Source: Ophiocordyceps camponoti-saundersi (nom. inval.)
Lineage: Eukaryota > Ascomycota > Sordariomycetes > Hypocreales > Ophiocordycipitaceae
Direction: 5' to 3'
Assembly: GCA_003339415.1 (NCBI GenBank)
Contig: PDHQ01000179.1
Coordinates: forward strand, 1-64,000
Length of the DNA: 64,000 bases
Shown here piece after piece: positions 51,473 through 61,877 of this stretch. The stretch's first letter is position 1, and every line of letters starts with the position of its first letter. The notes under the pieces are model-generated. The model was not told where the DNA came from, did not search any database, and was given only the letters and a program-made list of their open reading frames with translations. The position numbers and the translations under genes were made by a program.

Positions 51473-53765
51473 ATACTTTATATAGCTTAAAACTATCTTA
51501 TATATATTTTAAAAGGGGGAAAAACTAAAAAACTTAGAGTAAAACCCTCCCTTAAGCGTAACCTTAGCTTAAGGTTAGATACTGCCTATACTTAGTACTT
51601 TATATATTTAATAAATTAAGTAATAATTAATAATTAGGAAGCTAATATTTCTCCTAAAATAGACTTTATAATAATAAAAATATATATAAACTAAGTTTAG
51701 TATAAAATTTATATAGCTTATTTATTTTTTTAGCTATTATTATTATTATAAATTAAATCCTTATAATTAATTAAAATAGCTATAATAATTTAATTAGTTA
51801 AAGCCTTATTAATATAGCTAAGAAATATATAAAAGTTTTATTATCTTAAAATAAACCTTATAATAGCTAATTTTAAAAAATAGCTAAATTATTATAATAA
51901 GCTATAAATAAGTTTATAAAAAAAGTTAAGAGAGGTATTATTATATTTACTTTTTAATGTTTCCGCCCTTATTATTATTAAACTTTAATTAACGCTAAAA
52001 GGGAAAAAGGGGCTATATATATAAAGTTTTAATTTATAAACTTTTAAGGTTAAGAAATATATATATTCTTCGCTTAATCTTATACTACTTTTATTATTTA
52101 GCCGTCTCTTAAAACTAGCTATTATAAGGTTTATTATAAAATAGTAAAACCTCTATATATTCCTTAGCCGCGCTAATAAGGCCTTAATTAATTAAATTAT
52201 TAAGGCCGCTTTAATTAATTATAAAGATTTAGTTTATAATAATAATAATAGCTAAAAGGATAAGTAAGCTATATAGACTTTTTATCGGACTTAGTTTATA
52301 TATACCCTTACTATTATAGAGTCCACTTTAGAGAAAGTATTAGCTTCCTAGTTACTAGTTATTACCTAACTTATTAAATATATAAAGTGCTAGGTACGGT
52401 TAGGGTCCGACTTAAAGCTAAGGTAATACTTAAGGGGAGGGTTTTACTCTAAGTTTTTTAGTTTTTCCCCCTTTTAAAATATATATAAGATAGTTCTAAG
52501 CTATATAAGGTATTTAGCATATTAATATTATTATTATATATTACTTTTATCTTAGGGTAAAATTAACTTTACTTAAAGTAAGATTTTTAATAAAAAAATA
52601 ATAATATAGTTTTTTTTATAAATTATAAAATAAGCGAATTTACTTTTTATATATAAAATAGCGGAATATTTATTATATTATACCTTTATTATATAATATT
52701 TAATAATATATTTTAATTAATAATATTTAAAATATTATTAAGGTTAGATTTTTAATATATATAATTTAATATTAAAATTTTTTATTTATATTATTATACT
52801 TTTATTATAAATTTAGTTTATATTTATATTATTATTAATAATAACTATTAAAAAGCTTTACTAAATCTTTAAATAATATCTTTTTATATATAATTATATT
52901 ATTAAAACTTTAATTAAAAACTTAATCTTTTTTTAAAAAGCTTTCTTACTATTTTATTATAAAGCTTATATTACTATTTTTCTTATAATAAGAGTATAAA
53001 CTTTACTAATTAAATATACTTTATTTCTAAAAATAATATAAAATTATTTAAAATTAAACTAAAATTTATAAATAATATCTTAAAATATTATTATAATATC
53101 GCTATTAAGTAATTTCTTTATTATAAAAACTTAGCCTTATTTATAAAATTTATACTTAATATTTATTATAATTACCTTAAAGCTTAATATTTAAAATAAA
53201 ATAATAATAAAATAAAAATAAATTATAAGCTATTACTTATATTATATAGAAATTTACTTTTTAATAGTTTTTTTTAGTATTTTAATTATAATTATAGCTT
53301 ATATTAAAAATATTTTACTCCCCCTAAAGCTATAAAAAAAGAGGAAACTATAGCTATAATAGCTAAAAAAATATTATTAACTAATAAAGTTAGAGTAAAA
53401 AGGGCGCTTTCCTAAACCCTTTTAAACTTTACTATTTATTTAATACTTATTTATATAAAAATATAAATATTTCCTAAAATAATTTTACTAATATTTACCT
53501 TAGCTTTTAATAAGGTAATAAGTATAATAAACCTTTAAGTTTAAAATTATTATAATCTAAAGTAATATTATAATTTAAGTAAAAAATTATTATATTTATA
53601 ATTAATTTATATAATAATACCTTTCCTTTTAAAATCTTTTTAAACGCGGCTTACTATCGCTATAAAGTAATAAAAGAAATAGAGTTTACTTATAATATAA
53701 GAATAAGAAATTTATATTTATATTACTATAAGCGCAGAATCCGTAAAATATATAAAAGTTAGTTA
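51473..53765 (+). mobile_element. Family B repeat, copy 2, with internal inverted B fragment
   Basis: Follows B1 from its left terminus to about 52,085. It then holds an inverted partial B copy (52,085-52,535) and continues from 52,536 to the far terminus near AAAATATATAAAAG at 53,760. Total 2.29 kb instead of 1.85 kb. No transposase motif is recognised. Confidence 0.75.
52085..52535 (-). repeat. Inverted partial family B copy inside B2
   Basis: Reverse complement of roughly 51,473-51,960 (for example CTTAAGGGGAGGG against CCCTCCCTTAAG, and AAGATAGTTCTAAGC against GCTTAAAACTATCTT). Ends at the family B terminus (TTAGCATATTAA) and has kept several CpA/TpG, so it is younger than the surrounding copy. 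Confidence 0.75.
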
Positions 53766-54385
53766 TAATATATAAAAAAACTTTTTTTTATTTTATTTTC
53801 ATTTATTTTTTATAAAAATATTAATAATATTATTATAATTTTATTTATAAATTTTTATAAATTTAATAAAAATACTAATAAGGTTATTTTTTAAAAATTA
53901 TAAAATATACTTTTTAGTTTTTTTTTAAAAAGTTAAATAAATAAAAAAAGTAAGTATTTCTTACTTTATACTAAGTTTCTAAAAAGCTAACATTTAAATA
54001 AAAAAAACTAAATTATATAATTTTTTTTAAAAATTTTCTATATAAAAAAGATTTATTTCTTCTAATTAAAAAAAACTAGCTTAATAAGTTTTTTAAATCT
54101 TTAATAATTAATTATTTTCTCTTTTTTCCTTATTTTTCTTTAAGTATATTTTTTTACTATATTAAACTTTATTTAAAGTAAAAATATTAATATTTTTTAA
54201 AAAAACTCCTTTATTAAGGGACTTATAAATATAAAAAAAATAGTATCTAATAATAGATTTTTTAAATTCTATAAAAAGAATTTTTATATATATTATAACT
54301 AATTATTATAATTATAATAAAAGATTTTAATATAAAACTTTAAATATTTTTATATAAGATTTAATTAAAAAGCTATTATAAGGAT
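53766..54385. other. Extremely AT-rich spacer
   Basis: Long A and T runs, almost no C or G, no frame, no recognised repeat. Confidence 0.5.
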
Positions 54386-56235
54386 AACTTTTATATATTT
54401 TATAAACTCCGCGCTTATAATAATATAAATATAAACTTCTTATTCTTATATTATAAGTAAACTTTACTCCTTTTATTACCTTATAATAATAGCTAGCTAC
54501 GCTTAAAATAACTCTAAGGGGGAGGGTAATACTATATAAATTAATTATAACCGCGAAAATTTTTTACCTAAAATATAGCTTTACTCCGAATTATAATAAT
54601 CTTAAACTTAAAAGTTTATTATACTTATTATTTTATTAAAAGCTAAGGTAAATATTAGTAAGATTATTTTAAAAGATATTTTTATTTTTATATAAGTAAT
54701 TATCGAATAAGTAGCGAAGTTTAAGAGAGTTTAAGAAAATACCCCTTTTACTCTAATTTTATTAGTTAATAATATCTTTTTAGCTATTATAGCTATAATT
54801 TCCTTTTTTTATAGCTTTAAGGGGAGCGGAACTTTTTTAATATAAGCTATAATTATAGCTAAAATATTAAAGAAAATTATTAAAAAATAAGTTTTTAAGT
54901 AATATAAATAATAGCTTATAATTTATTTTAACTTTATAGCTATTTTATTTTAAGTTTAAGGTTTTAAAATAATTATAATAAATATTAATTATAAACTTTA
55001 TAAATAAAGCTAAGCTTTTATAATAAGGAAATTACTTAATAATAATATTATAATAATATTCTAAAATATTATTTATAAGCTTTAGTTTAATTTAAGGTAG
55101 CTTTATATTATTTTTAAAAAAAAAGTACGCTTAACTAATAAAAGTTATACTCTTATTATAAAAGAGATATTAGCGTAAGCCTTATAATAAGGCGGTAAAG
55201 AAGCTTTTTAAAAAAAGATTAAGTTATTAAATAAAGTTTTAATAATATAATTATATATAAAAAAATATTACTTTAAAATTTAGTAAACTTCTTTAGTAAT
55301 TATTATTAATAATATAATAAATATAAATTAAATTTATAATAAAAATATAATAATATAAGTAAAGATTTTTAATATTAAATTATATATATTAAAAGTCTAA
55401 TTTTAATAATATTTTAAATATTATTAATTTAAATATATTACTAAATATTATATAATAAAGCTATAATATAGTAAATATTTTACCGCTTTATATATAAAAA
55501 GCGAATTTACTTATCTTATAACTTATAAGAAAAGATTATATTATTACTTTTTTTATTAAAAATCTTATTTTAAGTAAAGTTAATTTTATTTTAAAATAAG
55601 AGTAATATAAAATTAAGTAAAGAATATATATATTACTTAACTTTAAAAGTTTATAAACCGGAACTTTATATATATTACCTCTCCTTTTTCTTTTTTAGCG
55701 CTAATTAGAAATTAATAATAGCTAGGGTAGAAATACTAAAAAGCGAATATAATAATATTTTTTTCTCTAACTCCGATTTTATATTTATTTATAGCTTTAT
55801 TATAATAATCTAGCTATTTTTTAAGATTAGCTATTATAAAATCTATTATAAGATAATAAAACTTTTATATATTCCTAAGCTATATTAATAAGGCTTTAAT
55901 AAATTAGATTATTAAGGCCGCTTTAATTAAATATAAGAATATAATTTATAGTAATAATAATAGCTAAAAAGATAAGTAAGCTATATAAATTTTATACTAA
56001 ACTTAGTTTATATATACTTTTACTATTATAAAGTCCGCTTTAGGGGAAATATAAGCTTTTAAATTATTAGTTAATATTTAACTTATTAAATATATAAAAT
56101 ACTAGGTATAGGCGGGGTCCGACCTAAAGCTAAAGTAACGCTTAAGGGGAGGGTTTTACTTTAAGTTTTCTAGTTTTTCCCCTTTTTAAAATATATATAA
56201 GATAGATTTAAGCTATATAAAGTATATTAGTATAT
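54386..56235 (-). mobile_element. Family B repeat, copy 3
   Basis: Undivided 1,850-bp copy in reverse orientation. Starts AACTTTTATATATTTTA and ends near GTATATTAGTATATA. Matches B4 (59,071-60,921) from end to end with transition differences. Serves as the reference that proves the joints in B1. Confidence 0.85.
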
Positions 56236-56820
56236 AATTTATTATTATTATTAATTAAAAAGCTATAAGTAGCTATTTTTATAATATAAAAGTTCCTTAA
56301 AGTAATATATAGCTAGATTATATTTATTAGTAATTTTACTTTTTTTATTTATTTTATCTAAGAATTTAATAAAATTCTTTCTTTTTAAAAAATAAGTATA
56401 TATATTAACTATTTAAATTAAAAAATTAATCACTTTATAGAAAAAAGCTTAATTAGAAAAAGTAAAGATTTACTATATAGCTTTTATAAGCTTTATATAA
56501 TAATATAATTTTCTAATTAAAACTGCTTATATAAGCTAACTAACTTTTAGTTATTTTAGTTTTTAGTTTTTAGTTAATTAATTACTTTATTTAGTAACTA
56601 ACTAAAGTTACTAAAGTAACTAACTAATAACTAACTAAAGGATATATATTTTAATTCTTAACTTTTTTTAGTTAGTTATTAGTTAGTTATAACTAACTAA
56701 TTTTAAACCTTAAGTATAAAAAATAAAATTACTTAGTAAAGAAAAATAATATAATTAGCTTAGAGAAAAAAAAATTTATATAAAAGGTATTTTAACTTAC
56801 TCTTTATATATATATATATA
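56236..56820. other. AT-rich segment with TTAGTTACTAACTAA-type motifs
   Basis: No gene. The cluster at 56,535-56,700 has several inverted copies of AGTTACTAACTAA, like 50,960-51,110, and could form hairpins; a MITE-like element is possible. A TATATA run (56,803-56,820) marks the target of the next SINE. Confidence 0.45.
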
Positions 56821-57419
56821 TTAATTTACTTTAATAACTTTATAAGGTATTTAAGTATATATTATTTAATAAAAAAGAAAAACTAAAATGCTTAAGGGAA
56901 AACCCCTTACTTAATATATTTAGCTAGCTTATAAGCTAAAGTTATTATATAAAGAAACTAGATTATTATAATTTATCTAAAATTATACTAATTTTAAGTA
57001 TATTATATTTATACTTTCTATTATATATCTTATTTAAGGTTTAACTAACTCTAGTATATATATTAATAATATTTAGTAAAAGTTTATAAAAATTAGCTAA
57101 TTAATATATTTTATATTTATTATTAAATTAGTTTATAATTACTATTAAGAGGTTTTTAATTTTTTAATAACTTATATTACTTAACTATACTCCCCTTATA
57201 TTTTACTTAAGCTTTAGCCGGGTTATTACTCTTACTAAGGGTAAGGAAGGGACCTGGCAGGGTTACTACTCTTACTAGGGATATACTAAGGTCGGACTAA
57301 ACCCCGGCTATATAGTTAAGGTAAAAAATACCTATACCCTAAACTAGATTCGAACTAACTATCTTACTTATAAGAGACTAATATTTTTAAGCGCTTAATT
57401 ACTACGCTAGGAGGGCTAC
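56821..57419 (-). mobile_element. tRNA-derived SINE, copy 2 (older)
   Basis: About 600 bp, matching copy 1 along its length but with most CpA/TpG converted. On the minus strand it starts with a tRNA-like head (57,416-57,335, 82 nt) that keeps the GCCCTCC acceptor strand, GCG...CGC D-stem residues and GTTCGAATC in the T-arm. The body holds the AACCCGGC-type repeats. A duplicated target of the CTCTTTATATATATAT type flanks it (56,800-56,820 and 57,420-57,436). Confidence 0.8.
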
Positions 57420-57472
57420 CTCTTATATATATATATTATAGCTAAAAGTACTTTATTTAAAATAGTAAAGTA

Positions 57473-57564
57473 TATAAAAGATTTAAGCTATACTTAAATA
57501 GCTAAGTTATATAAAAGTGCTTAGTTAAGTTTATATATATAATAAGCATAAGGTATATATATAT
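57473..57564 (-). repeat. Solo LTR related to Gypsy D, left part
   Basis: Reverse complement of the right half of the Gypsy D LTR (TATAAAAGATTTAAGC against GCCCGAATCCCTTATA; GTGCTTAGTTAAG against CTTAACTAAGCAC). Interrupted by the SINE at 57,565 and continued at 58,165. No internal element sequence, hence a solo LTR. Confidence 0.7.
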
Positions 57565-58164
57565 TATATTACTCTAGTAACCTATATAGGTATCTAGGCA
57601 TATAATCGTTTTAATAGAGAGGAAAAACCGGAGTACCTTAGGGAAAAACCCCTTACTTAATATATTCGGCTAGCTTATAAGCTAACTATATTATATCGGA
57701 AAGCTTAACCGTTATAGGAAATATCCGAAATTACGCCGGTTCTAAGTAAGAGGTACTTATACTTCTTATTATATATCTTATCTAAGTTCTAAGTAATTCC
57801 GGTATATATATCGGTAGATATTATAGCGAAGATAACTAAGTTATTTCGTAATTATACTCTATTATTAGATTATAGTTACTATTAGAGGGGACCTATTCCT
57901 CTAATAACCTACGTTATCTAACTATACCTTTACCCCGCGCCTTACCTTACCTAAGCCTCGGCCGGGTTACTACTCCTACCGAGGGAGGAAAGGAGCCCGG
58001 CAGGGTTACCACTCCTGCCGGGGTTATGCCGGGGTCGGACCGTACCCCGGCTATATAGTTAAGGTGAAAAATACCCGTGCCCTCCGCTAGATTCGAACCG
58101 ACTGCCTCTCTTATAGGAGACTAATATCTCTAGGTGCTTAACTACTACGCTAGGAGGGCTAAGT
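57565..58164 (-). mobile_element. tRNA-derived SINE, copy 1 (younger)
   Basis: 600 bp flanked by ATAAGGTATATATATA (57,548-57,564 and 58,165-58,180), a long target duplication of the LINE type. On the minus strand the head (58,159-58,078, 82 nt) resembles a tRNA with 7-bp acceptor strands GCCCTCC / GGAGGGC, discriminator A, D-arm GCGTAGTAGTTAAGCAC and T-arm GTCGGTTCGAATCTAGC. Length and a TCTC/GAGA hairpin suggest a long variable arm (Ser/Leu type), but no anticodon can be assigned. The body has a duplicated GGCAGGAGTGGTAACCC-like unit. It retains many CpA/TpG. Confidence 0.85.
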
Positions 58165-58365
58165 ATAAGGTATATATATATATATATAATTAGTTAGCGC
58201 CGCGCGCGGGGCGTGCGTAAGCTATATATATATATTATAACTTTAAGTAAGTATATTATATATATTTTAAATCTCTTTAAGTTATTTTATATTTATAAAG
58301 TTACTTTTTTATAATAGTTATAAAATTTTAAGCTTTTTTAAATAGCTAAAATGTTAAGTTAGCTA
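58165..58365 (-). repeat. Solo LTR related to Gypsy D, right part
   Basis: Continues the LTR after the SINE: ATTAGTTAGCGCCGCGCGCG is the reverse complement of the CpG-rich core of the Gypsy D LTR, and TAAAATGTTAA near 58,346 matches its start. The CpG core survives. Confidence 0.75.
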
Positions 58366-59070
58366 TAATTTACTTTTTAAATAAAGCGTTAACTTATAAT
58401 ATTAATTTATATTATAAATAAATTATATAATAGTATTAATAAAACTATTTTAACTTATAATAAGTTAGAATAGTAAATATAATTATAAATAGCTTAATAA
58501 AGGATTTATAAGTAAATAAATATTAATAGTTTATATAATAATTAAATTTAGCTCTTAGAAAGAATAAAAACAGCTTTAATAGCTAAAATACTAGAAAATA
58601 ATATTATAATAATTATTTTTCAGCCTGCCCTACCTTAAAAAAAATATTATAAGTTAAGTTTAAAGCTAAACTTACTAAGGTTTAAACTTAGTTAAGTAAG
58701 TATAATTAGTATATTAGATTAATATAAAAGAGACACTAATAATATACTTAGTAAGAATATATTTTAGCCTTTAATTAGACGAGTTTATAAGGATAATATT
58801 ATCTAAAATTATATAAAGTAAGTATTATATATATATATAATATAAAGTATATATATATAAATTTAATAGCTATATTTTATAATAATAGCTATAGCTATTA
58901 TATAAAGTATTAAATAAGGATTAAGAAAATAAAAAAAGTTATAAGTTTAAAAAATTTATTATAAAAATACTTTATAACTTATAAAAGTTATTTAATTAAT
59001 AAAAGCTATAAAATATTATAACTTATAATATTTATATTATTTTAATAAGTAATATTTACTAAGTATTTAT
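58366..59070. other. RIP-mutated unassigned sequence
   Basis: AT-rich with no frame. A short patch near 58,620-58,640 (CAGCCTGCCCTACC) keeps CpA/TpG. No repeat partner was seen in the window. Confidence 0.4.
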
Positions 59071-60921
59071 AACTTTTATATATTTTATAAACTCCGCGCT
59101 TATAGTAATATAGATATAGATTTCTTATTCTTATATTATAAGCAAACTCCGCTCCTTTTATTACCTTATAATAATAGCTAGCTATACCTAAAATAACTTT
59201 AAGGGGGAGGGCGACGCTATATAAGTTAATTATAACCGCGAAAATATTTTACTTAAAAAATAACTTTACTTTAAATTATAATAATCTTAAACTTAAGAGT
59301 TTATTATACTTATTACCTTATTAAAAGCTAAGGTAAATATTAGTAAAATTATTTTAAAAAATACTTTTATTTTTATATAAGTAATTATCGAATAAATAAT
59401 AGAGCTTAAAAAGGTCCGGGAAATACCCCCCTTATTTTAATTTTATTAGTTAATAATATCTCCTTAGCTATTATAGCTATAATTTCCTCTTTTTTTTATA
59501 GCTTTAAGGGAAGCGAAACTCCTTTAATATAAGCTATAGTTATAGCTAAAATATTAAAAAAGATTATTAAAAAATAAGTTCCTAGGTAATATAAGCGATA
59601 GCTTATAATTTATTTTAATTTTATAGCTATTTTATTTTAAATTTAAAGCTTTAAAATAACTATAATAAATATTAATTATAGATTTTATAAGTAAAGCTAA
59701 GCTTTTATAATAAGAAAATTACTTAATAGTAATATTATAATAATATTCTAAGATATTATTTATAAGCTTTAGTTTAATTTAAGGTAGCTTTATATTATTT
59801 TTAAAAAAAGGTATACTTAACTAATAAAAGTTTTATTTTTATTATAAAAAAAGTATTAATATAAGCTTTATAGTAAGGTAATAAAGAAGCCTTTTATAAA
59901 AAGATTAAATTATAAAATAAGGTTTTAATAATATAATTATATATAAAAAGATATTATTTTAAAACTTAGTAAAGCTTTTTAATAATTATTATTAATACTA
60001 TAATAAATATAAATTAGATTTATAATAAAAATATAATAATATAAGCGGAGATTTTTAACGCTAAATTATATATATTAAAAGTTTAACTTTAGTAATATTT
60101 TAAATATTACTAATTTAAATATATTACTAAATATTATATAATAAAGCTATAATATAATAAATATTTTACTATTTTATATATAAAAGGTAAATTTATTTAC
60201 CTTATAGCTTATAAAAAAAATTATATTATTACTTTTTTTATTAAAAATCTTACTTTAAGTAAAGTTAACTTTATTTTAAAATAAGAGTAGTATAAGATTA
60301 GGTAAAAAATATATATATTACCTAACTTTAAAAGTTTATAAACTAAAACTTTATATATATTACCTTTCCTTTTTCTTTTTTAGCGTTAACTAGAAACTAA
60401 TAATAGCTAAGGCGGAAATATTAAAAAGTAAATATAATAATATCTCCTTTTTTAACTTTAATTTTATACTTATTTATAGCTTTATTATTATAATCTAGCT
60501 ATTTTTTAAAATTAGCTATTATAAGGTTTATTATAAGATAATAAAACTTTTATATATCCCTAAATTATACTAATAAGGCCTTAATAAATTAAATTATTAA
60601 AATTATTTTAATTAAATATAAGGATTTAGTTTATAGTAATAATAATAGCTAAAAAGATAAGTAAGCTATATAAACTTTATATTAAACTTAGTTTATATAT
60701 ATTCTTACTATTATAAAGTTTACTTTAGGGGAAATATAAACTTCTAAATTATTAATTAATACCTAACTTATTAAATATATAAAATATTAGGTATAGGCGG
60801 GGTCTAACTTAAAGCTAAGGTAACGCTTAAAGGGAGGGTTTTACTTTAAGTTCTTTAGTTTTTCCCCTTTTTAAAATATATATAAGATAGTTTTAAGCTA
60901 TATAAAGTATATTAGCGTATA
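59071..60921 (-). mobile_element. Family B repeat, copy 4
   Basis: Undivided 1,851-bp copy, reverse orientation, the last mobile element before the gene. Same ends as B3 (AACTTTTATATATTTTA to TATTAGCGTATA). Confidence 0.85.
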
Positions 60922-61256
60922 ATTTATTATTAATATTTACTAAGTAATTATATTTTATATAGTTTATATATATAAGTTTTATAAAGTTACTTAATATAGC
61001 TTAAATAGTTAAGTATATATTAGATTCTTTCCTTTTTAAAGTAAGTAAATATTATCTATATTATTTTAAAAGCTTTTTTAGCTAATTTAAGTTTTATTTA
61101 TATTTTTAATAAATACTTTTTTTATATATAAATTAATATTATTGCTATTAATTATTATACTCTTTATTTTTTAATTAATCTTATACTGTGAAAATCTTAA
61201 TATAAAGCTTTTTTAGAATTAAACTTTCTATACTTAACCTTTATAAAGTCTTCTTA
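60922..61256. other. Transition from RIP-mutated block to normal sequence
   Basis: AT-rich, no gene. CpA/TpG reappear gradually (61,143, 61,187-61,190). The change is complete by about 61,300, so RIP or its leakage stops 0.6 kb before the vts1 start codon. Confidence 0.7.
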
Positions 61257-61300
61257 CCCCCCCCCCCCCCCCCTCTTCCCTCGCTCGTACCTTATCTATT
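61243..61300 (+). promoter_or_regulatory. CT-rich tract, candidate core promoter of vts1
   Basis: Pyrimidine-rich region about 600 bp before the start codon. CT-rich tracts commonly precede transcription starts of filamentous-fungal housekeeping genes. No TATA box or CCAAT site was recognised within genic-type sequence. Inferred only from composition and place. Confidence 0.35.
61257..61273. repeat. Poly-C tract (17 C)
   Basis: Seventeen consecutive C inside a longer pyrimidine-rich stretch (61,243-61,297), exactly at the compositional boundary. Confidence 0.95.
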
Positions 61301-61315
61301 CTTTGTAAGTAATAT

Positions 61316-61375
61316 ATGATGCTAATACCTACCTACCTTGTTTTATTTCTTACTTCCTGGTTAAGCATACTTTAA
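61316..61375 (+). promoter_or_regulatory. uORF 1 in vts1 leader (19 codons)
   Basis: ATG ATG start at 61,316, stop TAA at 61,373-61,375. Lies in the probable 5' leader if transcription starts near the CT-rich tract. A strong donor-like GTAAGT at 61,305 could begin a leader intron that removes it. Confidence 0.35.
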
Positions 61376-61698
61376 ATTGGCCTCCAAAACTCCCGCACCA
61401 GCTACTGCTGTTCACCGCGGCGGATTCGCTTAACCCCGTCAAGTGGCTGGCCTTGATTTACGAGTTATCCTTTCAATTCTGGCTTCCCCACGACTCTGTA
61501 TCGCATTCGCAGGAGAGACAGGACTTCCTCAGCATCGAAAGGAAACACATAGTTCTGTTACGAACCTTGACAAAGCCGTTGTCGTCCTTGTTGTGGAAGC
61601 AGACTCTTTCAGGTTGACCACACCTACTCACGCAGAGGCAAACAAGCATCAAGTCCTGACACTCTAGCAGTTTCGCCCTAATTTTTTCCGGCTAGAAC

Positions 61699-61707
61699 AT
61701 GCGATAG
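61699..61707 (+). promoter_or_regulatory. Minimal uORF 2 in vts1 leader (ATG CGA TAG)
   Basis: Two-codon uORF 171 bases before the main ATG; only these two upstream start sites were found between 61,316 and 61,865. Minimal uORFs can lower initiation downstream; whether this is so here is unknown. Confidence 0.35.
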
Positions 61708-61877
61708 CCTCCTTTTTCTGCCTTGTCGTAACTCCTTTGAGGTCAGCAGGTCACTGCAGGAGTCGACCTACAGTCCTTTTCTTCTGCCACAATCACCTAA
61801 CATCCCTTGAGAGACCACGGTCAGCTAAAATCACCGCCCATCGCATCATTAGCCTTGTGTTTCGCATGATGATGAAA

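Noticed and set aside
58078..58159. Functional tRNA gene
   Set aside because: Part of a dispersed 600-bp element with target duplications and a second copy; anticodon arm does not fold cleanly, so it is a SINE head.
61443..61667. 74-codon open frame before vts1
   Set aside because: Begins with GTG, not ATG, has no family resemblance, and lies in the probable 5' leader.
61737..61877. N-terminal extension of vts1 upstream of the chosen ATG
   Set aside because: The open frame continues upstream from a TTG, but the extension has no family similarity; MSGNH at 61,878 is the expected start.
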